From the NCBI RefSeq assembly GCF_034355335.1, contig NZ_CP136422.1:5306501-5370500 (forward strand): 64,000 nt of DNA, in the 5' to 3' direction. The translations under genes were made by a program, and so were the position numbers. The notes below the pieces were generated by a model that ran no database searches, was not told the DNA's origin, and was given only the letters and a program-made list of their open reading frames with translations. This stretch comes from Blautia coccoides (GTDB taxonomy: Bacteria; Bacillota; Clostridia; Lachnospirales; Lachnospiraceae). This document shows positions 43,066 through 51,127 of the stretch, one piece after another. Positions within the stretch are counted from its first letter, which is position 1. Every line of letters starts with the position of its first letter.

Positions 43066-43074
43066 ATTATAGCA
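43066..43074 (-). promoter_or_regulatory. Extended -10 promoter of the diguanylate cyclase gene
   Basis: TGCTATAAT on the minus strand is a TGnTATAAT extended -10; the -35 region is weak. Transcription would start near 43059, giving a leader of about 53 nt to the chosen GTG. Confidence 0.55.
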
Positions 43075-43087
43075 TACAAACGAATAA

Positions 43088-43113
43088 ACCGCATGCCATT
43101 TCTGACATGCGGT
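43088..43113 (-). terminator. Stem-loop after the alpha/beta hydrolase gene
   Basis: ACCGCATG and CATGCGGT pair around a 10-nt loop about 57 bp past the hydrolase stop; on the minus strand TTTATT follows. It is a probable end point for the ABC-MFS-hydrolase operon. Confidence 0.55.
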
Positions 43114-43170
43114 AAAAAAACACTGCGGGGTCTAGGCCGCCTAAGCTATCCCGGAAATCAAATCACTTTT

Positions 43171-43998
43171 TTATCCTGCCTGTGGATTCGTCCTGACAGC
43201 CCGTAGGAATATCTTATTAAACAGAGCCAGTTCATCATACATAATGCCATGCCCGCTGTTCTCCATGGTCACAAGCCGGGAGCAGGGAATCCCCTCTTTC
43301 TGGATGCGGGCCAGATCATTGGATACCACCACATCTTTCCCTCCATGGATGATCCAGGTTGGAACATGGACACAGGGAAGATCACTGCGCCCGTCCTCAT
43401 CCCTGAGTGAAACTGCTGTTCTGACTGTACCTATACCGGAAGCTGAGAGTGATATATCCTGAAACCACTGTTTCACCGGTTCCCTGTGCGGTGTGGCAAA
43501 GAGCTGTTCGTGACTGAAATTATAAGCCAGCTGCGGTCTGTCCGTCTCTGCCAGATGGATCAGACTATCCACATATTTCCTGCAAAGGCCGTATGGATAC
43601 CCCTCCCGCTGTGTCCAGGATGGTGCCGCCGCTGCCAAAAGGATGAGTTTCTCCACACCATAGCCGCAGAACAGCCGCATATAACGAAGTACAATGGCTC
43701 CTCCCATGGAAAAACCTGTGAGAACGAATTTTTTAAGGCCCATGGCCTTCACCACGTGGTAAATATCTGCCGCCATCTGGTCATATTCATAACCGCAGGC
43801 CGGTGCATCAGATTGGCCGAACCCTCTCAGATCCACTGCCACCACATGATATCCGCACTTTGTCAGCAGCTCGATCTGGTATTCATAAATCTTGTGTGAA
43901 AGAGGCCATCCGTGAACGAGAAATACGGTCTTTGGACACCCTTTGTTGAACTCATAGACAGCAATTCTGGTGCCGTCATTGGATCTTACATAGAACAT
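43171..43998 (-). CDS. Alpha/beta-fold hydrolase
   Basis: 275 residues. Oxyanion region LVHGWPLS, nucleophile elbow GFSMGG (Ser), acid Asp in IHGGKDVVV and His in ENSGHGIMYDE complete the triad. The layout resembles chloroperoxidase/esterase-type hydrolases. It is cytosolic, lies 21 bp after the MFS gene, and shares the TetR-controlled run, so it may act on the same compound that the transporters handle; that is inference. The RBS is weak. Confidence 0.88.
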   Translation of the reverse strand: MFYVRSNDGTRIAVYEFNKGCPKTVFLVHGWPLSHKIYEYQIELLTKCGYHVVAVDLRGFGQSDAPACGYEYDQMAADIYHVVKAMGLKKFVLTGFSMGGAIVLRYMRLFCGYGVEKLILLAAAAPSWTQREGYPYGLCRKYVDSLIHLAETDRPQLAYNFSHEQLFATPHREPVKQWFQDISLSASGIGTVRTAVSLRDEDGRSDLPCVHVPTWIIHGGKDVVVSNDLARIQKEGIPCSRLVTMENSGHGIMYDELALFNKIFLRAVRTNPQAG

Positions 43999-44019
43999 AA
44001 AGGAAATCTACTTTTTTCT

Positions 44020-45303
44020 TTATTTATATGCACCGGACACGGTCTCTGTTCCGCTGTCCAGTATTCCCTCGGCGATCCATATCCTTCTCAGATACAGACT
44101 GACAAAAATACTTGCAATGCCTGCCGTCATAAAGATTGCCCATTCCATCCCTCTTGCCTGCTCAAACACAACCCCGTATAAAGCCTGCCCAAGAGGCTGG
44201 GAACAGGTTGCAATAGCCATAACCCAGGAGATCACTTTACCGATCAAATGTCCCGGAGTGTTCATCTGTACAAAAGACATGGTCTGTACCGTAAACAAAG
44301 TTGCACACAGCATGATTAAAAACGCTCCTGCTGCCAGTACCAGATATTTTCCCATATCGGGAACACTGGAATACAGAATCCCCCCCATGGGAAACATGAG
44401 CAGAGCCAAACCCAGGATCAGCTTCCAGGTATCTCCAATTTTGATCCTGCCTCCAAGGATTCCGGCAGCGATTCCCCCTGCAATTCCCCCGAAAGCCATG
44501 ATTCCCGACAGATATCCGTACATCTGGTTCGGGTCAGCCCTATGGAATTTAAATACTTGGGTGCAGAGGACCGGAAGCCCGATGATCAGCAGCGCCGATA
44601 TGAATAGATTTACAAATGCCACAATAACGGTAACTTTACCGATGACCTTCTGACTCTTTGCAATAAAGTACACACTCTCCTTCAAGTCTCCGAAAATGAT
44701 GCGGAAGGCCCCCATGTCGGTCTCCCTTTTTGTAAATGGGATCCTGATGAATATTTCCATCACAGCAGACAGGAAAAAACACACCATACTGATGGCAAGC
44801 ACCACATGAATTCCCTTCATGCTGTAGAAAATACCACCCAGAACAGGTCCTAAAAGACCGGCAAGGGAAGATACCGTATTGATAATGGCATTGGCCTGCA
44901 CCAGTTTCTCTTCCGGCACCAGAAACGGCATACTGGCCTGAACAGAAGGCTGATAAAGACCGGAAATACTATAAAGCAGGATCAGGGCCACAAGAATAAG
45001 CGCCACAATATTTACCTGCCTTGACAACAGAAGAAACAGCAGGATAATTCCGGCAGTGGAAAAATCCAGCACTACCATGATGTTTCTTTTATTTACCCGG
45101 TCCGCTATCACACCTCCAAGGGGTGACATGATGAGCAGGGGCAGAAATGCCAGAGCTGACACCATTCCGTACAAGGTAGGAGACCCGGAGATGTTCAGCA
45201 GATGCAGGGGGAGGGCAAACCTGACCACCGCATTACCGAACAGAGAGATGATCTGTCCCAGGACTACCAGCATAAAATCCCTTGAAAAACCGTTTTTCTT
45301 CAT
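44020..45303 (-). CDS. MFS exporter (macrolide-efflux/MefA-like)
   Basis: 427 residues with twelve predicted helices. The N-terminal half has GQIISLFGNAVVRFALPLHLL and the loop motif GGVIADRVNKRNIMV, typical of MFS exporters related to MefA. The centre carries YQPSVQASMPFLVPEEKLVQANA, characteristic of this branch. The substrate is probably a hydrophobic drug-like compound. It starts 4 bp after the ABC permease stop and belongs to the TetR-controlled operon. Confidence 0.9.
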   Translation of the reverse strand: MKKNGFSRDFMLVVLGQIISLFGNAVVRFALPLHLLNISGSPTLYGMVSALAFLPLLIMSPLGGVIADRVNKRNIMVVLDFSTAGIILLFLLLSRQVNIVALILVALILLYSISGLYQPSVQASMPFLVPEEKLVQANAIINTVSSLAGLLGPVLGGIFYSMKGIHVVLAISMVCFFLSAVMEIFIRIPFTKRETDMGAFRIIFGDLKESVYFIAKSQKVIGKVTVIVAFVNLFISALLIIGLPVLCTQVFKFHRADPNQMYGYLSGIMAFGGIAGGIAAGILGGRIKIGDTWKLILGLALLMFPMGGILYSSVPDMGKYLVLAAGAFLIMLCATLFTVQTMSFVQMNTPGHLIGKVISWVMAIATCSQPLGQALYGVVFEQARGMEWAIFMTAGIASIFVSLYLRRIWIAEGILDSGTETVSGAYK

Positions 45304-45307
45304 ATCT

Positions 45308-46024
45308 TTACACCTCCAGATTCTTTATTTTGTTTGTAAGTCCCACATAACAGCCCAGGCCTGCCGCCAGCGTAACCACCATGATGCCTGTCATGATCCA
45401 CAGCCCGCTGTCTGCTCCCAGCATGAACAGGTTGGTCACCGGACATATGAGAATAACGGAAGTCACCACAGAAGCCACCAGTGATCTTTTCCAGAAACCG
45501 ATGCGCATGGATATCTGACCTATGGATGCTGCCATCACTCCCAGAACCGCACCGGCTGCCAGCACTCTTCCAAACTCAGTCATACCAAAGGCTTCCGGCA
45601 TAAAATGGAACAGATTTGCCGAGATGCCCATAACAAGAAAACAAAGTGTCTCACAGAGGAAAACAGCCGTGAATATGAACCCCCAGAGCAGGGTACATTT
45701 TGCCTTCAGCACCGCTTTTCTCTTCACTGGGTAAGAAAACAGCAGAAGCGCATTTTTCCCTGCATACTCTGTCACCACCAGCCGGGCTGACATGGCTCCG
45801 CCCAGGACGGCAAAGCAGGACATGATCAGTCCGGACACCGGCAGCAACACGCCTTTCCAGGTTGCAAACAGCAGTGCGTCATCTCTTGTCACGCTCCCCT
45901 CCTCCAGCTTTGGAAGCAGCGGAAACGCAAATGTCATGATCAGACAAAATACAAAGATTCCCGCTGCCGCCAGCAGATAGCCCTTAAAGTCCGTTCTTTT
46001 TAATTCCAGCTTCATCAGCTTCAT
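45308..46024 (-). CDS. ABC-2-type permease of the TetR-controlled exporter
   Basis: 238 residues with six membrane helices; a short basic start MKLMKLELKRTDFKG precedes helix 1, the usual ABC-2 layout. Its ATG overlaps the stop of the ATPase gene by 4 bp. The protein probably dimerises to form the pore for the adjacent ATPase. Cargo is unknown. Confidence 0.85.
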   Translation of the reverse strand: MKLMKLELKRTDFKGYLLAAAGIFVFCLIMTFAFPLLPKLEEGSVTRDDALLFATWKGVLLPVSGLIMSCFAVLGGAMSARLVVTEYAGKNALLLFSYPVKRKAVLKAKCTLLWGFIFTAVFLCETLCFLVMGISANLFHFMPEAFGMTEFGRVLAAGAVLGVMAASIGQISMRIGFWKRSLVASVVTSVILICPVTNLFMLGADSGLWIMTGIMVVTLAAGLGCYVGLTNKIKNLEV

Positions 46025-46737
46025 ATCTGTTTCCTCCTCATAATGTCAATGACATAATTTTCAAAATTTTCTCCATATTGTTTCCGCATCAGAGACGGGG
46101 AGAATTCCTCCACGATCTTCCCCTGTGCCAGGACTCCCACTCTGTGGGCCAACTGCTCCATTTCACTTAAAATATGGCTGGATACCAGAATGGCCGTACC
46201 CCTCTCTGCCTGGGCAAGCAGAATCTCCCTCACTTCCTGTATACCCACAGGGTCAAGTCCGTTAATGGGTTCATCCAACAGCAGGCAGTCTGGATCATGG
46301 AGCATGGCCCTTGCGATCCCCAGTCTCTGCTTCATTCCCATGGAAAACCTGGCCACCGTTTTTTTCCCGGTCCGCGCCAGCCCTACCTGCTCCAATGCTC
46401 CTGTAATATCACCGTTTTTCCCCATATAGGCCATATGGATCTCCAGATTTTCCCGGGCAGTCAGGTGCTCATAAAATATGGGTGTCTCGATCAAAGTGCC
46501 TATCCTGCTCTGGATCTTCTCCCTGTACTCCCAGGTATCCATGCCGTCTATCTGCACCTCCCCCTCGTCCGCCTGCTGAAAACCGCCGGTTATCTTCATC
46601 AACGTTGTCTTTCCCGCGCCATTAATGCCCAAAAGGCCATAAATTTCACCCTTTTGCAGACTCAGGGAGCAGCGTTCCAGTACACTCTGCCCCTGGAAGC
46701 TTTTTGATACTTCTCTTATTTCGATTACTGCGTCCAT
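46021..46737 (-). CDS. ABC transporter ATP-binding protein (BcrA-like)
   Basis: 238 residues from ATG 46735-46737, with AGGAG 7 bp upstream (another ATG lies immediately before). Walker A GINGAGKTT, signature FSMGMKQRLG, Walker B CLLLDEPINGLDP and switch His VSSHIL are intact. A longer frame would cross the operator and has no RBS. It is the first gene of an operon with the permease, the MFS exporter and the hydrolase. Confidence 0.93.
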   Translation of the reverse strand: MDAVIEIREVSKSFQGQSVLERCSLSLQKGEIYGLLGINGAGKTTLMKITGGFQQADEGEVQIDGMDTWEYREKIQSRIGTLIETPIFYEHLTARENLEIHMAYMGKNGDITGALEQVGLARTGKKTVARFSMGMKQRLGIARAMLHDPDCLLLDEPINGLDPVGIQEVREILLAQAERGTAILVSSHILSEMEQLAHRVGVLAQGKIVEEFSPSLMRKQYGENFENYVIDIMRRKQI

Positions 46738-46752
46738 CATTTCTCTCCTTTT

Positions 46753-46772
46753 AATACCGACCGTAGGTATGT
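46753..46772 (-). promoter_or_regulatory. TetR-type operator in front of the ABC-MFS operon
   Basis: On the minus strand, ACATACC-TACGGTC-GGTAT is an imperfect palindrome sharing its half-site (ACATACC) with the operator upstream of the TetR gene. It overlaps a TATACA -10 box that lies 17 bp from a CTGGCA -35 box, so bound repressor would block transcription of the operon. Confidence 0.65.
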
Positions 46773-46780
46773 ATAATGAT

Positions 46781-46822
46781 AAAAAAATAGGCTGCCAGGC
46801 CAGACTATGCTGCCGGGCAGCC
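46781..46822 (-). terminator. Terminator of the TetR gene
   Basis: On the minus strand, GGCTGCC and GGCAGCC enclose an inner CGGCAG/CTGGC pairing and are followed by TATTTTTTTATC. It begins 6 bp after the TetR stop codon and overlaps the promoter of the next operon. Confidence 0.8.
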
Positions 46823-46827
46823 ATATA

Positions 46828-47481
46828 TTATTTATATTCATTATAGATTTCTGTCAGTTCCTGCAGCCTGTTGATAGTTTTCTCGTCCACAATGTCAAGA
46901 CCCAAAGCATCCAGAATCTCCTTAAAACAGAGACATTTCCTGAGTGTCTCCTCAGGTGTGGAATCCATAGTCATTGGGTTCAGCCATACATTTCCAAGCA
47001 GAAGCAGCACTTCTCCTAACTCTGACGGATAATTTGTATGGATACTGCCGTCCTTTATGCCCTCTTCCATGATCGGTGTCAGGTATTGAGGCGCTGTGAT
47101 CTCAATGGTCTCCCGCATTACCATGGACAATAGCTGCGGATTATCTCCAAGGCGGGGCGCGGAACGAAACATATCATTCTGCTCCGGCCTGTTGAGGGAT
47201 TCCAAAAATAATTTTTTCAGCTTTTCTTTCCCTGTAAGCGTTTCATCATCCCTTATCCGGCGCAGCAGAACTTCTGAGCCTTCTGTCATGCGGTCTGTCA
47301 CAGCAGTGAGGATTTCCTCCTTTGACTTAAAGTGGTGATAGATCGCGCCTTTACTAAGCCCTCCCAGATTATCTACGATATCCTGGATAGATGTCCGCTC
47401 GTATCCTTTTTCCACAAAAAGCCTGCCTGCAGTTTCCAGGATCAGATTTACTGTCTCCTCCGGATATTTATTCCGTGCCAT
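46828..47481 (-). CDS. TetR/AcrR-family transcriptional repressor
   Basis: 217 residues. The N-terminal helix-turn-helix reads YERTSIQDIVDNLGGLSKGAIYHHFKSKEE, classic for the family; the C-terminal ligand domain is not assignable. An 8-3-8 palindrome sits in its own promoter, and a related site sits in the promoter of the downstream ABC-MFS operon, so it probably represses both until an export substrate binds. Confidence 0.94.
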   Translation of the reverse strand: MARNKYPEETVNLILETAGRLFVEKGYERTSIQDIVDNLGGLSKGAIYHHFKSKEEILTAVTDRMTEGSEVLLRRIRDDETLTGKEKLKKLFLESLNRPEQNDMFRSAPRLGDNPQLLSMVMRETIEITAPQYLTPIMEEGIKDGSIHTNYPSELGEVLLLLGNVWLNPMTMDSTPEETLRKCLCFKEILDALGLDIVDEKTINRLQELTEIYNEYK

Positions 47482-47518
47482 ATTGTACCTCCATTATTCA
47501 TTGGATTATATTCAAATT

Positions 47519-47543
47519 AACATACCAATGGTATGTTTGTCAA
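47519..47543 (-). promoter_or_regulatory. TetR promoter with operator in the -35/-10 spacer
   Basis: On the minus strand, a perfect TTGACA (47538-47543) is followed at once by the perfect palindrome AACATACC-ATT-GGTATGTT (47519-47537), which fills the spacer before a TGTTAATTT extended -10. This is a standard autorepression layout. Confidence 0.75.
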
Positions 47544-47604
47544 TAGCTTTTATTTTGCCGGTTGCTTTTTTCCACCTGAGGAGTAAAATAATGGAAGAAA
47601 GTAA

Positions 47605-47737
47605 GTAACTATTCAGTAGGTCTGCGCATTTACTGCGCTGACCGTAAGAAAATGTTCAGCAGCCAGGCAAAAATCCCATCGCCAAAGGCGATTTACATGG
47701 ATTTTTGCTCGTAACTGTAAGGGTACTGAACAGTTAC
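47605..47737 (+). mobile_element. Short non-autonomous mobile repeat (MITE), copy B
   Basis: 133 bp, starting GTAACTATTCAGTA and ending TACTGAACAGTTAC; 13 of 14 terminal bases are inverted-complementary. It is flanked by gaaagtaa (47597-47604) and gaatgtaa (47738-47745), a 7-of-8 match. Internally it holds GCGC/GCGC and ATCGCC-AAA-GGCGAT hairpins and no reading frame. It lies between the TetR promoter and the MATE gene, ending 31 bp before the MATE start, so it may carry or disturb the MATE promoter. The rest of 47544-47604 has no gene. Confidence 0.8.
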
Positions 47738-47768
47738 GAATGTAAAATATAAACGGAGTTATATTATC

Positions 47769-49121
47769 ATGAATGCAGCAGAATCTAAAACCCTGATGAC
47801 CTCAGGCCCCATATGGAAAAAAATCATAATGTTCGCTCTCCCGCTGTTTCTGGGAAACCTCTTCCAGCAGCTCTACAACACTGCGGACTCCCTGATCGTA
47901 GGAAATTTCCTGGACAGTAATGCCCTGGCTGCTGTCAGCTCCTCTGGAAATCTGATCTTCCTGATGGTCGGCTTTTTTAACGGCATTGCCATGGGCGCAG
48001 GCGTAGTGATCGCCAGATATTACGGTGCCAGAAATACAGAGAACCTTCAAAAAGCAATACACACCACTATTTCCCTTGGCCTGGCAGCAAGTGCTGTGCT
48101 CACTCTGGCCGGCGTTATCCTTGCCCCCCAGATACTTGTCTGGATGGGAACGCCCAAGGATGTGCTGTCCCAGTCTATTACATATTTCCGCATTTACTTT
48201 GCAGGTTCCCTGGGATTTGTTATGTATAATGTATTTGTGGGCATACTGCAGTCTGTAGGTGACAGCAGGCATCCCTTAGTTTACCTGATCATCTCCTCTG
48301 TGGTTAATGTTGTACTGGATTTATTTTTTATCATTGTACTGCATCTGGGGGTCGGCTCTGCCGCACTTGCCACTATTATCTCACAGTTTCTAAGCGCCTT
48401 GCTCTGTCTTGGAAAGCTTAAGCGCTGTCCTCTGGAATATCGGGTTTACATAAATAAGATAAGATTTGACAAAGCCATGCTGGGCCGTATTATTAATAAC
48501 GGTCTTCCCGCCGGTTTCCAAAATTCGATCATAGCCTTTGCCAACGTGATCGTGCAGACGAATATCAACGCCTTTGGAAAAATGGCGGTGGCCGGATGCG
48601 GAGCCTACTCTAAAATTGAGGGATTCGTCTTTCTGCCGATCAACTGCTTTACCCTGGCGCTGACCACCTTTGTCAGCCAGAACCTGGGGGCCGGGGAATA
48701 TGACAGGGCAAAAAAAGGCGCCAGATTCGGTCTTTTATGTTCCATGCTGATCGCAGAGCTGATCGGTGTGCTGATCTACTCTTTTGCGCCGGCTCTCATC
48801 TCGGCCTTTAACAGCGAGGCACACGTGATCCAGTACGGAACCGCCCAGGCAAGGACTGTCACATTGTTCTATTTTCTTCTGGCGCTCTCCCACTGTATCG
48901 CCGCCATTCTGCGAGGTTCCGGGCATGCCTCCGTGCCTATGCTGGTCATGCTGGTGTTTTGGTGCATTGTGCGGGTTTCCTATATATCCGTGATCGTGAA
49001 ATTCATACCGGATATCCAGGTTATATTCTGGGCTTATCCGCTGACCTGGTTTTTAAGCTCCGTGGTGTTTGTGATATATTATAAAAAGGCAGACTGGGTG
49101 CATGGATTTGAACGTTTATGA
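47769..49121 (+). CDS. MATE-family efflux transporter
   Basis: 450 residues with twelve predicted helices in two related halves. Family motifs include IIMFALPLFLGNLFQQLYNTADSLIVGNFLDSNALAAVSSSG-type sequence at the N terminus, matched by GLPAGFQNSIIAFANVIVQT in the second half. Members export cationic drugs or metabolites against sodium or protons. The start has a short GGAG site 8 bp upstream. Its stop codon abuts the stop of the convergent GNAT gene with no intergenic base, and no terminator is seen there. Confidence 0.94.
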   Translation: MNAAESKTLMTSGPIWKKIIMFALPLFLGNLFQQLYNTADSLIVGNFLDSNALAAVSSSGNLIFLMVGFFNGIAMGAGVVIARYYGARNTENLQKAIHTTISLGLAASAVLTLAGVILAPQILVWMGTPKDVLSQSITYFRIYFAGSLGFVMYNVFVGILQSVGDSRHPLVYLIISSVVNVVLDLFFIIVLHLGVGSAALATIISQFLSALLCLGKLKRCPLEYRVYINKIRFDKAMLGRIINNGLPAGFQNSIIAFANVIVQTNINAFGKMAVAGCGAYSKIEGFVFLPINCFTLALTTFVSQNLGAGEYDRAKKGARFGLLCSMLIAELIGVLIYSFAPALISAFNSEAHVIQYGTAQARTVTLFYFLLALSHCIAAILRGSGHASVPMLVMLVFWCIVRVSYISVIVKFIPDIQVIFWAYPLTWFLSSVVFVIYYKKADWVHGFERL

Positions 49122-49610
49122 TCAAAAGAGCAGTCTCATATCATTCCAGACTGCATTGCCGTGGCACGAATCCGCTCTGCCGTAATTGACAAAACCGAAT
49201 TTTTCGTAATAATGGATCATGTGATCCTTACAGGTCAAAATGACCCCCTTTTTACCCTCCTGCTTTGCGGATCCTATCAATGCATTCATAAGTTTTTCGG
49301 CAATTCCCTGTCTTCTGTATTCGGGCAGAACATTCAGACCGAATACAGTCTGATAGGCGCCGTCCGAGTTATGTAAACTTATATCATGATACATCTCATC
49401 CGGCAGATGTGGTTCGTCTGTCACGCCTCCGTTGACAAACCCCACTGATTTTCCTTCTGTTTCCGCCACAAAAAACTTTTCGGGAAACGCCGCCAAACGC
49501 TCTTTTATTGCCTCTTCACTGGCTGCTTCCGCTGCCGGAAAACAGGCTGCCTCAATGGCAGCCAATGTCTCTCCCTCCCCCGGCTGTGCATTTCTTATCG
49601 TTATCTGCAT
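49122..49610 (-). CDS. GNAT-family N-acetyltransferase
   Basis: 162 residues. The acetyl-CoA pyrophosphate loop reads VLPEYRRQGIAEKLMNALI, followed by the C-terminal Tyr region DHMIHYYEKFGFVNYG. The substrate (amine, amino acid or polyamine) is not apparent. It is last of three minus-strand genes, 16 bp after the nucleotidase. Confidence 0.9.
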   Translation of the reverse strand: MQITIRNAQPGEGETLAAIEAACFPAAEAASEEAIKERLAAFPEKFFVAETEGKSVGFVNGGVTDEPHLPDEMYHDISLHNSDGAYQTVFGLNVLPEYRRQGIAEKLMNALIGSAKQEGKKGVILTCKDHMIHYYEKFGFVNYGRADSCHGNAVWNDMRLLF

Positions 49611-49626
49611 GTTATTTTCTCCTTTT

Positions 49627-51102
49627 TCAATCTGTTGTTATCGTTCTTTTTTCATAAACCGGGCGCAGCGCATTGTGTTCCCTGAAATATTCTTCAATGG
49701 CTGTGCGGATATTTCCCGTTATGGTCCGTGAAGGTTTCCGCCGTTCGATGGTTTCCTGATCCAACCCCAGAAAACTGTCCATGTTGTTGTAATGAAATAG
49801 TTCCAGGCCCACGGCAAATACATCCTGGTCCTGTATTTCTTTTCCGTTAAATCTGGCATCTGTCAGTTCCTGCCGGCCTGTAGAATAAACCATGCGTATT
49901 CCTTTACTAAACTGGTAGTATTCAAAATCACTGCCCTCCACGCTCACACTTTTTTTCATGGCGTGCAGAATCCCCTCTTTCAGCTCTTTTCCCGTCAGTT
50001 CAATGCGCACCAGGGTTTCGTCATAGGGATACATGTTGAGCAGATCCCCCACGGTAATGATAGGCCCAATCTCCTCCGCGCGCAGGCTTCCGGAACCGAG
50101 CATGACAATATCCAGCCCGAACTGCATTTTCAATGCGTCACAGAACAGATTACCTGCACTGGTGGACTGATAGCGGCCGGGATGGGTGGCTTTTCTCACC
50201 ATACTGGTGAGGATCGCCCCGTATTTTTCATCCGTTACCTTCTTAAAGTCGTAAATGAGATGTTCCAGTTCTTCATTTCTTTCGCAGTGCGCATCATCAA
50301 TGGGGACCGTCTCCCAGGTATAGCTCTCCACAGAATTGGTGTCTGTGTTCACCTCTATCTCAAATCGGCCGATCTGGTCTGTTCCGATCCCGGCCTGTAC
50401 AATAAGGATATTGTTCACCTCTGCCGGTTCCTCCAGATATGTGTGGCTGTGACCGCCGATAATGACATCCACGCCCCATTTGGGATCAAGCTGCTCGGCA
50501 AGCTTCAGATCCTCCGCAAATCCGATATGTGTCAGGAGAATGGTAAAATCAATGTCCACGTTTTTATAACTGTTGCAGATGATCCCCACTTCCCTGGCCG
50601 CATCAGACAGATCCACAAAGGTTCCCAGGAGCATGTCTGATTTCGCCTTGCTCATTATATCCTCAGTCAAAAGCCCCATGACAAGAATCTTCATGCCATC
50701 TACATGAAGGATCCTGTGAGACTGAAACAGACGCATGCCTGTTGGTCTGATGTAGATATTTGCATTTACAATGGGAAATTTACAGCAGCGCTCCAAAAAA
50801 AGCAGATGCGCAATGCCGTAATCCAGTTCGTGATTTCCCAGGGACACGATATCAGGTCCCAGAACATTCATGATCTCTATTGTGGAGATGCCCTTGAACT
50901 CGGTATCTATGAGGGATCCTCTGAACATGTCTCCCGCGATCATATAAAGTGTGTTCGGAACATCTCTTCTCACCTGGTTTACATAACCCGACAACAGAGA
51001 GACACCTCCAACCAGTTCGTTGTCAATTTCTTCTGCCAGGAAATCACCGTGCATGTCATTGGAATGCAGAAGGGTCAGATGTTTTATATTCTTTTGCGTC
51101 AT
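49627..51102 (-). CDS. Cytosolic 5'-nucleotidase/UDP-sugar hydrolase-like metallophosphoesterase
   Basis: 491 residues without a signal peptide. The N-terminal calcineurin-like domain has all metal motifs: HSNDMHGDF, AGDMFRG, SLGNHELDYG, LLTHIG and GGHSHTYL. The C-terminal 5'-nucleotidase domain carries GSGSLRAEEIGPIITVGDLLNMYPYDET for nucleoside stacking. Periplasmic relatives (UshA) hydrolyse nucleotides; this one stays in the cytoplasm. It lies 25 bp after the EndoQ-UvrD gene, where it could recycle nucleotides freed by repair, but that link is speculative. Confidence 0.9.
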   Translation of the reverse strand: MTQKNIKHLTLLHSNDMHGDFLAEEIDNELVGGVSLLSGYVNQVRRDVPNTLYMIAGDMFRGSLIDTEFKGISTIEIMNVLGPDIVSLGNHELDYGIAHLLFLERCCKFPIVNANIYIRPTGMRLFQSHRILHVDGMKILVMGLLTEDIMSKAKSDMLLGTFVDLSDAAREVGIICNSYKNVDIDFTILLTHIGFAEDLKLAEQLDPKWGVDVIIGGHSHTYLEEPAEVNNILIVQAGIGTDQIGRFEIEVNTDTNSVESYTWETVPIDDAHCERNEELEHLIYDFKKVTDEKYGAILTSMVRKATHPGRYQSTSAGNLFCDALKMQFGLDIVMLGSGSLRAEEIGPIITVGDLLNMYPYDETLVRIELTGKELKEGILHAMKKSVSVEGSDFEYYQFSKGIRMVYSTGRQELTDARFNGKEIQDQDVFAVGLELFHYNNMDSFLGLDQETIERRKPSRTITGNIRTAIEEYFREHNALRPVYEKRTITTD

Positions 51103-51127
51103 TCTTTTTCCTCTCAGTCTGGTTCAT

